In this document: positions 6,582-15,128 of the stretch, one piece after another
Position numbering within the stretch: position 1 is the stretch's first letter
Layout of the letters: each line of letters opens with the position of its first letter
NCBI GenBank assembly: GCA_043497085.1
Contig: JBIEKI010000023.1
Origin: Thalassobacillus sp043497085
Lineage (GTDB): Bacteria; Bacillota; Bacilli; Bacillales; Halobacillaceae
Strand: one strand, 5' to 3'
Length of the DNA stretch: 58,554 bases
The notes under the pieces: model-generated
The model's input: only the letters and a program-made list of their open reading frames with translations
What the model was told of the DNA's origin: nothing
Database searches by the model: none
Translations under genes and position numbers: made by a program

Positions 6582-8291
6582 TTATCCATCTATTTTATAT
6601 AAATGGATTCTCCATGGTGAATCCTCAGATTCAAACACTCGCTCAAAAACAAGGTCGTTCGCTTCATAATTCTCAATGGGAACAGCTGAAAGAATATAGT
6701 CTCCCCCCATACTTTCCAACTTGTCGGTATTGATATCGAGGTTCTCAATTTTTTTGTCACTGTCCCTTGTGAAATCATAATTCTTCCCTAGTTCATCCAC
6801 ATACAAATATAACCTGCTTCCCCATGTATCAAAATAATGCCTTAGCTTATCGTTCTTTTCCAATTCGGGTGCTATTACTTCCCTCCACTCATGTTTATAA
6901 GAAAGCGGTATTGTTGTATTATAGGTATCCAATGTCCACATACCGTTGTATTGGGCGATCGTCGGGTGCATGCCGATCGACACCACCCTGTAATCAGAAG
7001 GCTCTTCTCCGATATATTCTTTAATATCGTCAAACAGCGCTTCTGAGTAAAACCCCTTATATGTGAAAGAATCAAACTCTCTGTACTTAAATTCTTCGGC
7101 AAGCGGAAACAATATAGCGATCTGTCCAAGGATGAGCATAAGTACAATAAATTTACCCAGAAATACTCTTTTTTGGATAATCCCCATAGCAAGACCAAAC
7201 ACAAGATACCAGAGTATTGGATGCAGGAAGTGATAGCGGCTGAAATTGAAATTGTTCAACAAAGAAATCGTATCTTTTAGTACACGCCATCCTTCCCAGT
7301 ACCAGTAGCCATACCAAATCGACAGGATTAAATTGGCTGCCAGCAGAGATAGGAGCAGCTTAGGTACCACGGCCCTTCTCCATACAGTAATGAGAATCGC
7401 AGCCATAGCCGCCGGGAGAATGAAGCGGTAATGAAATGTTTCATCATGTGTATGGGCAAAGAGAAAATTTTCAATTCCCAGCTGGAACGCCCCAACTGCA
7501 TCCTTATCTCCCAAAGTGAATTCTTCTCGATGGGGTACAAATGCACTATCCAGAAACATCGAGTAAATAATCATATAATTTTTGATCAGAAAGATACTTG
7601 TCATCAATACAATCGAACTGAAAAATGGCCGATTGAACTTTTTAAAGCGAATCCAATCCACCAGCCAGATGACACCAATGACCGAGATAAAAAAGGAAAA
7701 AGCCAGGATGAAATTGGAATGGAACGGGATGAATCCAATCAGGATCCAGTATCTCTTTTTCGCTTGTCTGCCGAGCTCACGGATTTTCAAAAACGCAAGT
7801 AATGCAAGCGGCATTCCTGCCATGGAAAGGGCGCCGGATGGCCAATACGGAAGCAGCGCAAACGTCAAGGCGGCCCCCGCAATCGGTAACTGATAATTTC
7901 TCCATGTACCTGTCTGTTTTTCAAAAACATAAGCCAGTAGAAAATACATGCCAAATAAAGCGACCACTCGCATGATGGTCTGGTTGATGGTATAAGCGGT
8001 AAAGGGCTCGAACAAAGCATACAGCCATACCATCGCATCCAAGCCTGAAGGCAAAGCGCTCCGTGGAAGACCGTTGATGATACTCGACAGCATTTCATTC
8101 GGTGAGGCGAAAATCAGATTGTTTTCAACCACCAGCTTATACCAGACAATATTTGAATCCAGATTATCATGTACCCTGATATGCGTATCTTCACCTAAAA
8201 TATAATAAGGCAGCAAATAAGCTGCCAGAATCAAACAGGCGACAAATAATAATTTATGCCTAGTAAAACGCTCGAATATGGTGTACCACAT
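6582..8291 (-). CDS. Multispanning membrane protein, YkoS/DUF6044-like putative GT-C glycosyltransferase
   Basis: Last gene of the seven-gene sugar operon. The 569-residue product has about ten to eleven predicted membrane helices followed by a hydrophilic C-terminal part of about 150 residues. The first loop after helix 1 carries acidic residues (VHDNLDSN), the place where GT-C enzymes keep their catalytic acid. It resembles YkoS (DUF6044), a YfhO-type protein paired with a polyprenyl-phosphate sugar synthase. Predicted role: transfer of the lipid-linked sugar to a surface polymer outside the membrane. The start at 8291 was picked because GAGG lies 9 bases upstream; it overlaps the wecE-like gene by about 32 bases. 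The acceptor is unknown. Confidence 0.75.
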   Translation of the reverse strand: MWYTIFERFTRHKLLFVACLILAAYLLPYYILGEDTHIRVHDNLDSNIVWYKLVVENNLIFASPNEMLSSIINGLPRSALPSGLDAMVWLYALFEPFTAYTINQTIMRVVALFGMYFLLAYVFEKQTGTWRNYQLPIAGAALTFALLPYWPSGALSMAGMPLALLAFLKIRELGRQAKKRYWILIGFIPFHSNFILAFSFFISVIGVIWLVDWIRFKKFNRPFFSSIVLMTSIFLIKNYMIIYSMFLDSAFVPHREEFTLGDKDAVGAFQLGIENFLFAHTHDETFHYRFILPAAMAAILITVWRRAVVPKLLLSLLAANLILSIWYGYWYWEGWRVLKDTISLLNNFNFSRYHFLHPILWYLVFGLAMGIIQKRVFLGKFIVLMLILGQIAILFPLAEEFKYREFDSFTYKGFYSEALFDDIKEYIGEEPSDYRVVSIGMHPTIAQYNGMWTLDTYNTTIPLSYKHEWREVIAPELEKNDKLRHYFDTWGSRLYLYVDELGKNYDFTRDSDKKIENLDINTDKLESMGGDYILSAVPIENYEANDLVFERVFESEDSPWRIHLYKIDG

Positions 8292-9384
8292 GACGGACAT
8301 CCTCTTTTGCCATTTGATAATAAAGCGGTAAACGCAGCAATCGTTCACTATTTTTACTTGTATACGTATCCGGGCCGCTCATTTCTCCGAACTTCTCCCC
8401 TGCATGGGAAGAGTGGAGCGGGACATAGTGAGGGACGGCCATAATATCATTTTCTTTCAAGTATTGTATCAGCTGTTTACGTTCCTTTTCATCCTTGGTT
8501 TTGATATAAAACATGTGGGCATTATGTTCCCTGTCTTTCGGGATGAATGGCAGCTCGATCTCCTTTTGCCCTTCTAGCGGCTTCAGCCCTTCCCAGTAGA
8601 GCTGCCATGTTTCCAGACGGTTTTTATTGATTCTGTCAGCCGCTTCCAGCTGAGCTAATAAATAAGCAGCATTCAAATCACTCAAGAGGTATGAAGAACC
8701 AATATCCCGCCATGTATATTTGTCCACCCTGCCCTGGATGAACTGCGAGCGGTTCGTCCCTTTTTCCTGGATGATTTCCGCGCGGTCGATGAAACGGGAG
8801 TCATTGATAATCAACGCCCCGCCTTCTCCGCACGTATAGTTTTTTGTTTCATGGAAGCTGAATGTACCAAGATGGCCAATCGTACCTAATGCCTTTCCTT
8901 TATATGCACTTAGCAGACCTTGAGCAGCATCCTCGATCACATAAAGTTCATACTGATCAGCGAGAGACATGATGACATCCATATCGCATCCCACACCAGC
9001 ATAGTGAACGACCACAAGCGCCTTCGTACGTTCCGAAATAGCTTCCTCGACAAGTGTAGCATCCATATTCATTGTAGACGGATCAACATCGACAAATTTG
9101 ATATGGGCTCCACGTAAAGCGAACGCATTTGCCGTAGAAACGAATGTAAAAGAAGGCATGATCACTTCATCACCTTCCTGGATATCGACCAGTAACGCCG
9201 CCATTTCCAGGGCATGCGTACAAGAAGGTGTCAAAAGCACCTTCTCCGTTCCCAAATGAGACTCTAACCAGCTGGAACATTTTTTTCCGAATGGCCCGTT
9301 GCCGGAAAGTTTCTGATTATGGATTGCTTCCTGGATATATTCATTTTCTTTTCCTGTTACACATGGTTTATTGAATGGAATCAT
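8260..9384 (-). CDS. wecE: dTDP-4-amino-4,6-dideoxygalactose transaminase (WecE-like)
   Basis: PLP-dependent DegT/DnrJ/EryC1/StrS aminotransferase that converts dTDP-4-keto-6-deoxyglucose to dTDP-4-amino-4,6-dideoxygalactose using glutamate. Similarity to E. coli WecE is strong along the length: MIPFNKPCVTGKENEY at the start, LLTPSCTHALEMAALL, HYAGVGCDMD, FSFHETKNYT with the PLP lysine K181, EKGTNRSQF, DKYTWRDIGSSYLLSDL. Length (374 aa) equals the family. GAGGTG lies 5 bases from the ATG. It sits in an operon with rfbA, rfbB and a WecD-like acetyltransferase, exactly the set needed for dTDP-Fuc4NAc. Confidence 0.9.
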   Translation of the reverse strand: MIPFNKPCVTGKENEYIQEAIHNQKLSGNGPFGKKCSSWLESHLGTEKVLLTPSCTHALEMAALLVDIQEGDEVIMPSFTFVSTANAFALRGAHIKFVDVDPSTMNMDATLVEEAISERTKALVVVHYAGVGCDMDVIMSLADQYELYVIEDAAQGLLSAYKGKALGTIGHLGTFSFHETKNYTCGEGGALIINDSRFIDRAEIIQEKGTNRSQFIQGRVDKYTWRDIGSSYLLSDLNAAYLLAQLEAADRINKNRLETWQLYWEGLKPLEGQKEIELPFIPKDREHNAHMFYIKTKDEKERKQLIQYLKENDIMAVPHYVPLHSSHAGEKFGEMSGPDTYTSKNSERLLRLPLYYQMAKEDVRHVVHHIRAFY

Positions 9385-9393
9385 CTTAACACC

Positions 9394-9762
9394 TCAAATA
9401 GATTGACTCGTTACTATAATACCTAGCACAATCAAGGATAATCCGATCACTTTTTGAGGTGTGACCGGCTCTCCGAACAAAAAGACGGATAGCAGAAACA
9501 CCAGCACAAATGAAAGGCTCATGAACGGATACGCGTAACTGATATTGAATTTTGTCATCGCCGCCATCCAGAAAATTGAAGCGACAAAGGCAGAAAGAAA
9601 ACCCGACAGAATCAACGGGTCGAGCAAAAGCTGGAATAAGAATACGACTTTATCTTTCAGTTCCAGTGGCAGACTGCCGTATTTCTCAATCCGCCACTTC
9701 AATATCAATTGGCCATAGACAGTAAATAAAATGGTTGCAAAGATATAAAAATAACCCATCAT
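9394..9762 (-). CDS. Small four-helix EamA/SMR-type membrane protein, putative lipid-linked sugar flippase
   Basis: A 122-residue protein with four hydrophobic helices (about residues 3-20, 45-65, 70-92, 100-118) of the small-multidrug-resistance/EamA fold, like the ArnE/ArnF subunits that flip undecaprenyl-phosphate-aminoarabinose. It lies between the acetyltransferase (stop and start overlap as TGATG) and the aminotransferase. Given this position beside a polyprenyl-phosphate sugar synthase, moving the lipid-linked Fuc4NAc across the membrane is the likely role. SMR-like drug efflux cannot be excluded from sequence alone, but the operon makes it unlikely. Confidence 0.75.
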   Translation of the reverse strand: MMGYFYIFATILFTVYGQLILKWRIEKYGSLPLELKDKVVFLFQLLLDPLILSGFLSAFVASIFWMAAMTKFNISYAYPFMSLSFVLVFLLSVFLFGEPVTPQKVIGLSLIVLGIIVTSQSI

Positions 9763-10448
9763 CAGACCCCGTCAGGCATTTTTATATTCCATTTATGATA
9801 AACATCTACTGCTCGCTTCATTTTGAACCCGAGCGAATAGAACATCTGCATCGAAGGAAAGTTAATTGCTGATACGGAAGTCTCCAGTTCCTCATGGCCA
9901 TAAGAAAACAACACTTCACACGCTTTACTTACCAATGGCTTGGCTAGTCCCTTCCCCCGCACCTTTTCATCCATCCCGATCAATAGAATCCGGTTGTTCT
10001 GATAGGCATAGTAGGCAACGATTTCTCCTTCATAAGTAAGGAACATTACCTGCCCCGCTTCATATAAATCTCGGAGCCAGTTGATGTATCGCTGTTCTGC
10101 CGTTTCTTCCTTTACATTAAAATCTCTATGATAGCGCCCTACTTTAAAGGCACCGGCAGAAATTGAAGCAATGATATCAAAGCTTCCTTCTCGGGTAATT
10201 CCAACCTGTTCATTAGAAAATGTCCGCAATTGCTCGGCTTTACATACCGGTGTGATTAATGTATCGGCATAATAAAATCCATGCTCCAGTATCGGCTTTT
10301 TATTGACCATGGGATCGACCTTTAAAGTAAAATGTCCCGGTGTCTCATCCGTTTCTTGCAATGCTTCCTCCTCAGGAGACAGGACTTCATAGGTATCCAT
10401 CCCAAAATTCCGTCTATCCCAGGGAGCTTCCCGTAAATGTTTCATCAT
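9762..10448 (-). CDS. wecD: GNAT N-acetyltransferase, WecD-like (dTDP-fucosamine acetyltransferase)
   Basis: The 228-residue product has an N-terminal half typical of WecD (LREAPWDRRNFGMDTYEVL, TLITPV, GAFKVGRYHRDFNV) and a C-terminal GNAT domain with the acetyl-CoA loop (MDEKVRGKGLAKPLV, about residues 160-174) and the late SMQMFYSLGFK motif. Predicted reaction: acetyl-CoA plus dTDP-4-amino-4,6-dideoxygalactose gives dTDP-Fuc4NAc. The stop overlaps the next gene by one base; the gap from the upstream glycosyltransferase is 14 bases. The assignment as WecD rests on both sequence pattern and the WecE-like partner. Confidence 0.82.
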   Translation of the reverse strand: MMKHLREAPWDRRNFGMDTYEVLSPEEEALQETDETPGHFTLKVDPMVNKKPILEHGFYYADTLITPVCKAEQLRTFSNEQVGITREGSFDIIASISAGAFKVGRYHRDFNVKEETAEQRYINWLRDLYEAGQVMFLTYEGEIVAYYAYQNNRILLIGMDEKVRGKGLAKPLVSKACEVLFSYGHEELETSVSAINFPSMQMFYSLGFKMKRAVDVYHKWNIKMPDGV

Positions 10449-10462
10449 CCTATCACCTCATA

Positions 10463-11404
10463 TCATTCTTCATCTTCTGTTGTTTCGCTGATAATGTATA
10501 GTGGTCTGCCTTTTGTTTCATTGAATACTTTACCGATATATAACCCTAACACCCCAAAATTGAAGAAAACCAATCCACCGATAAAATAGATCGACACCAT
10601 GACACTCGTCCAGCCTGGAACATGATGCTCCAGCATAAGGCGCTTAAAAATCAAATACAGGCCATACAAAAAGGATACAAGTGAAATGGTAAACCCGAAC
10701 TGGATCGACAATCGGAGTGGTTTATTCGATTGAGAAATGATGACATCGGTAGCCAGACTGATTAACTTTTTTAAATTATAGGAAGATTTACCATGCTCAC
10801 GCTGATGGTGATTGACTGGTATTCTTGTGGATTTATAACCCATCCATTGGATAAATAGCGGGAAAAGCCGGTTTTGCTCCCTCATCTGACGGAAGCTTTC
10901 GATGACTTTCTTGCGGCTGATGCTAAAGTTAGCAATGGTATGGTCTGAAGACCGCTCCGTCAGATAATCGTAAACTTTGTAGAAAAGTTTAGAGGTCACC
11001 CGCTTAAGCGGATGATCCTGACGTTCTACTCTGGAACCAAAAACGACATCGTAGCCTTCGTAGGCTTTTTCATATAACTTCTTGATATCTTCAGGCTGAT
11101 CCTGCAGATCACAATCCATTACAACCACCCAGTCACCTTGCGTGTAATCCAATCCCGCTGTAATAGCATGATGCTGTCCGAAGTTCCTGGATAGGTTGAG
11201 GCCTTTTACCCTTGGATCCTTTTGGTGAAGCTGTTGAATCGTCGGCCAGGCATCATCCGGACTGGCGTCGTTGACCAGGATAAGCTCGTAATTCATTGGA
11301 ATAGAGCTCATTGTTTTATTCACTCGTACATATAACTCATTCAGACATTTTTCACATCCGTAGATTGGCACTACAACGGAAATCACTGGACTTGCTGCTC
11401 CCAT
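10463..11404 (-). CDS. Family 2 glycosyltransferase, polyprenyl-phosphate sugar synthase (YkoT/ArnC/CsbB-like)
   Basis: The 313-residue product has a cytoplasmic GT-A domain at residues 6-230 with VVVPIYG, LVNDASPDD, VVMDCDLQDQPE and a QREHGKSSYN motif typical of dolichyl/undecaprenyl-phosphate sugar synthases. Two C-terminal membrane helices follow (about 233-255 and 270-295). These enzymes move a sugar from a nucleotide donor onto undecaprenyl phosphate on the inner membrane face. The start overlaps rfbB by 22 bases and lacks a strong ribosome binding site, so translational coupling is likely. The donor is inferred as dTDP-Fuc4NAc from the operon. Confidence 0.87.
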   Translation of the reverse strand: MGAASPVISVVVPIYGCEKCLNELYVRVNKTMSSIPMNYELILVNDASPDDAWPTIQQLHQKDPRVKGLNLSRNFGQHHAITAGLDYTQGDWVVVMDCDLQDQPEDIKKLYEKAYEGYDVVFGSRVERQDHPLKRVTSKLFYKVYDYLTERSSDHTIANFSISRKKVIESFRQMREQNRLFPLFIQWMGYKSTRIPVNHHQREHGKSSYNLKKLISLATDVIISQSNKPLRLSIQFGFTISLVSFLYGLYLIFKRLMLEHHVPGWTSVMVSIYFIGGLVFFNFGVLGLYIGKVFNETKGRPLYIISETTEDEE

Positions 11405-12417
11405 TTATTGATATACCAGGAGACTGTTTCTGCCAGCCCTTGCTCCAGCTTGACCTCCGGCTTCCATCCCAGCGTCTCTCTGATTTTATTATCATCTACG
11501 GCATATCTGCGATCATGTCCTGGTCTATCATCAACAAAGGTAATCAAATCCTTGAAAGTAGTAAGCTTCAGCTGCTTTTTTCGATCAGGCTGGTTGTGGT
11601 CCAACAATTCACAAATGCGATTCGTCATATCTAAATTCGTCCGTTCACTTCTACCACCGATGTTATAACTTTCACCTGTATTACCATGATGGAAGACAGC
11701 ATCAAGTGCCTGGCAATGATCGGTTACATACAGCCAGTCACGAATATTTTGTCCATCTCCATAAATAGGAATCGACTCACCCGCAAGCGCTTTTCGAATG
11801 ATTGTCGGAATCAGTTTCTCGTCATGCTGTCTCGGTCCATAGTTATTGGAACTGCTTGATATCACGACGTTCATGTCATACGTGTTATGGTAGCTCTTAA
11901 CCAGCATATTTGCGCTCGCTTTCGAAGCACTATATGGATTTCTTGGATCATACGGGGTTTCTTCTGTAAAAGCTCCATCTTCATCCAGCGACCCATATAC
12001 TTCGTCGGTGGAAATATGGTGGAACCGTCGATCAGCAAGTACCCCTTTCTGTTCCCAATCCCGTTTTGCGGTTTGCAGCAAGTTGACAGTGCCAACAACA
12101 TTGGTCGTAATGAAAGGCTTCGTATCAGCAATTGATTTATCTACATGCGATTCCGCAGCAAAATGGATGATCCCGTCAATGTCAAAATCAGCAAACACCT
12201 TCTCTACTACTGATTCATCTGCAATGTCACCTTCAATAAAATGATAGTTACGATAGCCTTCTGCCTCTCGCAAGTTCGCTAATGATCCAGCGTAGGTCAA
12301 TTTATCAAGATTGACAATCTCGTAGTTGTCATGGGTTTTCAAAAAATAAGTGATGAAATTGGAGCCGATGAAACCAGCTCCCCCTGTAATCAATAATGTT
12401 TTTTTATCTCTAATCAT
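11383..12417 (-). CDS. rfbB: dTDP-glucose 4,6-dehydratase RfbB/RmlB
   Basis: Extended short-chain dehydrogenase that converts dTDP-glucose to dTDP-4-keto-6-deoxyglucose with tightly bound NAD. Visible motifs are TGGAGFIGSNF at residues 11-21, HFAAESHVDKSI, STDEVYGSL with the active-site DE pair, and YSASKASANMLV with the catalytic Tyr and Lys. Length (344 aa) is normal. It overlaps rfbA by 8 bases. No rfbC or rfbD is present, so the intermediate is expected to go to the WecE-like transaminase rather than to rhamnose. Confidence 0.95.
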   Translation of the reverse strand: MIRDKKTLLITGGAGFIGSNFITYFLKTHDNYEIVNLDKLTYAGSLANLREAEGYRNYHFIEGDIADESVVEKVFADFDIDGIIHFAAESHVDKSIADTKPFITTNVVGTVNLLQTAKRDWEQKGVLADRRFHHISTDEVYGSLDEDGAFTEETPYDPRNPYSASKASANMLVKSYHNTYDMNVVISSSSNNYGPRQHDEKLIPTIIRKALAGESIPIYGDGQNIRDWLYVTDHCQALDAVFHHGNTGESYNIGGRSERTNLDMTNRICELLDHNQPDRKKQLKLTTFKDLITFVDDRPGHDRRYAVDDNKIRETLGWKPEVKLEQGLAETVSWYINKWEQQVQ

Positions 12418-13345
12418 GATCCACCGTTCCTATCATTGGATTTTGATCGACTACGTCTTCCCAGTATTGCTGGACGTGTCTCCGATTAGCAATATCCATC
12501 AAATATTTTCCGTAGTCATTCTTCTGCATCGCTTCCCCTTTTTCATAAAGTTCTTCACGTGAAATGTAGCCCATATAATATGCGATTTCTTCAATGCAGG
12601 CAACCTTGAATCCCTGCCGCTGCTCGATATTTTTAATGAACTGGGACGATTCGAATAAGGAGTCATGCGTACCTGCATCAAGCCAGGCGAATCCTCTTCC
12701 TAATAACTGTACATCCAGTTCTCCACTTTCGAGATACAGTTTATTGATATCAGTGATCTCAAGCTCTCCCCGATCAGAGAAATCCAGCTGCTTCGACATT
12801 TCAATCACGCGATTATCATAGATATATAATCCTGTGACAGCAAAATCAGACTTAGGATCTTCCGGTTTTTCTTCTAAAGAAATTACTTTTTTATTTTGAT
12901 CGAATTCCACTACACCGAACCGCTGCGGGTTTCCTACCCGGTAACCGAAAACAGTTGCACCTTGATGGTTACGGATCGCTTTCCGCAGCATATCCGTCAG
13001 TCCTTGCCCATAAAAAATGTTATCACCGAGAATCAAAGTCACATCATCATCGCCGATAAAATCTTCCCCGACAATGAACGCTTCCGGAATACCATTGGGA
13101 TCTTCCTGGACTTCATACGAGATGGAGATTCCTAACGATGAACCATCGCCCAATAACTTTTGAAAACGAGGCACATCTTCTACCGTACTGATGATCAGAA
13201 TTTCTTTTATCCCGGCAAGCATCAGTATCGATAAAGGATAATAGATCATTGGCTTATCATAGACAGCAAGCAGATGCTTATTAATACTGTCCGTGCTTGG
13301 GGACAACCTGGTGCCACTGCCTCCTGCCAAAATAATTCCCTTCAT
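12410..13345 (-). CDS. rfbA: Glucose-1-phosphate thymidylyltransferase RfbA/RmlA
   Basis: First gene of the operon. It makes dTDP-glucose from glucose-1-phosphate and dTTP. The nucleotide-binding motif ILAGGSGTRLSPST is at the N-terminus, followed by SINKHLLAVYDKPMIYYPLS, ILGDNIFYG, EEKPEDPKS and AWLDAGTHDSL, all family hallmarks. The 311-residue length is slightly longer than usual (about 290), with a C-terminal tail ending in an acidic stretch. GGGAGGG lies 7 bases before the ATG. The AT-rich space at 13346-13472 upstream should hold the operon promoter; no clear consensus was seen. Confidence 0.95.
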   Translation of the reverse strand: MKGIILAGGSGTRLSPSTDSINKHLLAVYDKPMIYYPLSILMLAGIKEILIISTVEDVPRFQKLLGDGSSLGISISYEVQEDPNGIPEAFIVGEDFIGDDDVTLILGDNIFYGQGLTDMLRKAIRNHQGATVFGYRVGNPQRFGVVEFDQNKKVISLEEKPEDPKSDFAVTGLYIYDNRVIEMSKQLDFSDRGELEITDINKLYLESGELDVQLLGRGFAWLDAGTHDSLFESSQFIKNIEQRQGFKVACIEEIAYYMGYISREELYEKGEAMQKNDYGKYLMDIANRRHVQQYWEDVVDQNPMIGTVDHD

Positions 13346-13472
13346 AGAATCGCCCTCCCAAATATCAAAAAATAATAAACGTTATAATTACAGATTCCTT
13401 TCTAAGTTCCTTTTTTCCTAGCAGATTAATCTTACTTTTTCATTACAATTTTTTAACAGGGAACAGCATAGC

Positions 13473-13498
13473 AAAAAAGCCCCTTAGGAGCAGGGACT
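13473..13498 (-). terminator. Glutaminase terminator
   Basis: On the minus strand AGTCCCT pairs with AGGGGCT (one G-U pair) around a 7-base loop and is followed by six T. It separates glsA from the sugar operon. Confidence 0.75.
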
Positions 13499-13506
13499 GG
13501 GAGCAT

Positions 13507-14439
13507 TCATAGGTTAAAGAGGTTTAAATTAAGGTCTTTAGATAATTTTCTCAAGGCTTTACCACCGGCGATACTGTTCCCTTTTTTGTTGATAGCTGGT
13601 CCTACGATACCGATGCCCATTTTCCCGGTCACAACTCCTGTAATACCGCCTGACACACCGCTTTTAACTGGAAAACCTACATCTACCGCATAGGAACCAG
13701 ATTCGTTATACATTCCAGAGGTCATCATGATAGCCAATGTGGTTCGGACATGGTTTGGATCGATTAGTCTTTCTCCATCTTTCATACCTTGTTTTGCCAG
13801 GAAGCAGCCTATTTCTGCAAGATCACGGGATGTCACTCTCAGAGAGTTGACACGGAAATATAAATCAAGCGCTGCCTCTAATTCTTGATACGGTAATATC
13901 CCCAAACTTTCCATAAAATAAGCCAGGGAGCGGTTTCGCGAGCCATTTTTCACTTCAGATTGGTAGACATTTTCATCCATCTCTATTCCATCATTATTCG
14001 TAATGGTACGGAGAAAGGTTAATACGCGTTTAAAACGCTCTTCAACGGTTGAGCCTTTAATCAGGCTAGCCACCGCAATCGCTCCTGAATTCAACATCGG
14101 ATTATAGGGTTTGTGATTTTCGTAATTTTCAAGATTGGAGATGGAGTTGAAAAAATCATCGGTCGGCTCTTTATCTACCTTTTGAAACACGGTCTCCTCT
14201 CCAAAATCCTCAAGAGCCATTAGTAAGTTGATCACCTTGGAGATACTTTGCAAGGAAAAAACATAGCCATCGTCCCCAGCAGAATAAACATCTCCCTTGT
14301 CTGAAATTATGGTGATTGCTAAGTTGGTCAGGTCGGATTGGTCTTTCCCCGGCAGGTGATCGGCGACCACCCCTGAAGATGCAAATGGCCGGCATTCTTT
14401 GACGATCTCTTGTATGTAGTCATTTGATAATCTTGTCAT
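13507..14439 (-). CDS. glsA: Glutaminase
   Basis: Serine-dependent beta-lactamase-fold enzyme that hydrolyses glutamine to glutamate and ammonia in the cytoplasm. The Ser-x-x-Lys motif is S65-I-S-K68 (FSLQSISKV). Other family blocks are PYNPMLNSGAIAV, VNSLRVTSRDLAEIG, MTSGMYNESGSYAVDVG and PVKSGVSGGITGVV. Length of 310 aa is typical. GGAG lies upstream of the ATG. It is monocistronic, flanked by its own terminator and by repeat A copy 2. In a halophile glutamate is both an osmolyte and the precursor for the proline genes nearby; a link is inference. Confidence 0.95.
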   Translation of the reverse strand: MTRLSNDYIQEIVKECRPFASSGVVADHLPGKDQSDLTNLAITIISDKGDVYSAGDDGYVFSLQSISKVINLLMALEDFGEETVFQKVDKEPTDDFFNSISNLENYENHKPYNPMLNSGAIAVASLIKGSTVEERFKRVLTFLRTITNNDGIEMDENVYQSEVKNGSRNRSLAYFMESLGILPYQELEAALDLYFRVNSLRVTSRDLAEIGCFLAKQGMKDGERLIDPNHVRTTLAIMMTSGMYNESGSYAVDVGFPVKSGVSGGITGVVTGKMGIGIVGPAINKKGNSIAGGKALRKLSKDLNLNLFNL

Positions 14440-14510
14440 GTCCCCACTCCTTACATCATAGGCTTACCTATTTATCTTTATCCTTCCAGGTATTATTTAA
14501 ACTTTTGGTT

Positions 14511-15075
14511 GTGTTAAATTTCAGTGTTGATTTTACAGCTAAGTTCCCTATTGTTGAAGACTCAGTTTCGAGATAGTTGGGTCTGTTACCATGTGTGTAA
14601 GGAGATGGTCTTGGAAACGACTCACTTTCCTGCGGGGGACCTGGCAAGCTTCCTCGGGCTAAAGCCCTGTGGGATCTCGCCTAGTCCCTTCTCCCGCGGG
14701 AGTCTCGCCGTTTCCCTTCCCATCCAGCCAGTGTTGTATTAAACGGACCCTTCAAAAACAGAAAGAATGTACAACTAAAAATTTCATCCTAAAAGCATTT
14801 ATTAAGGATATAAAGAGGCAGAAGTCTTCTTCAAAGATGTTTTGCCATAAGTGTGATTTCGAGAACTTTCTACGGCAAGGTCCGGAGGGGAACGGCGAGA
14901 CTCCTGCGGGATGAAAATGACAGGTGAGACCCCGGAAGACGAAGTCTGAGGAGGCTCAGCGCATGCCCGCGGAAAGGGAGTCGTTCCCCACAGGACCTTT
15001 ATTCAGATAAACATCTCGAAATCGAGTCTTCCATAATTCGGCCTGAATAAGTCTCTTTTTGAACAGAGACTAATT
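14511..15075 (+). repeat. Interspersed repeat family A, copy 2 (full length)
   Basis: Second full copy in the same orientation as copy 1. Shared blocks include GTGTTGATTTTACAG (14524), GAAGACTCAGTTTCGAGAT near 14554, CTTCTCCCGCGGGAGTCTCG near 14688, AAACGGACCCTTCAAAAA near 14740, CATAAGTGTGATTTCGAGAA near 14846 and the right end ATCTCGAAATCGAGTCTTCC near 15013. The right end is the inverted form of the left end (19 bp, few mismatches). It fills the 14440-15128 gap and has no conserved reading frame. Confidence 0.8.
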
Positions 15076-15128
15076 TTATCCATCATAAAAAGCATGAAAC
15101 TGTTGGCAGCTTCATGCTTTTTACAGAC

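Noticed and set aside
9394..9762. Small multidrug resistance efflux pump
   Set aside because: The fold is compatible, but the gene is embedded with overlaps in a sugar-lipid operon and resembles ArnE/F flippase subunits more.
12410..13345. Rhamnose (rfbABCD) pathway
   Set aside because: rfbA and rfbB are present, but no epimerase (rfbC) or reductase (rfbD) is found; the WecE/WecD-like genes redirect the intermediate to Fuc4NAc.
14524..14914. Two overlapping open frames on the plus strand
   Set aside because: They cover the left half of repeat A copy 2 and are not kept in copy 1.
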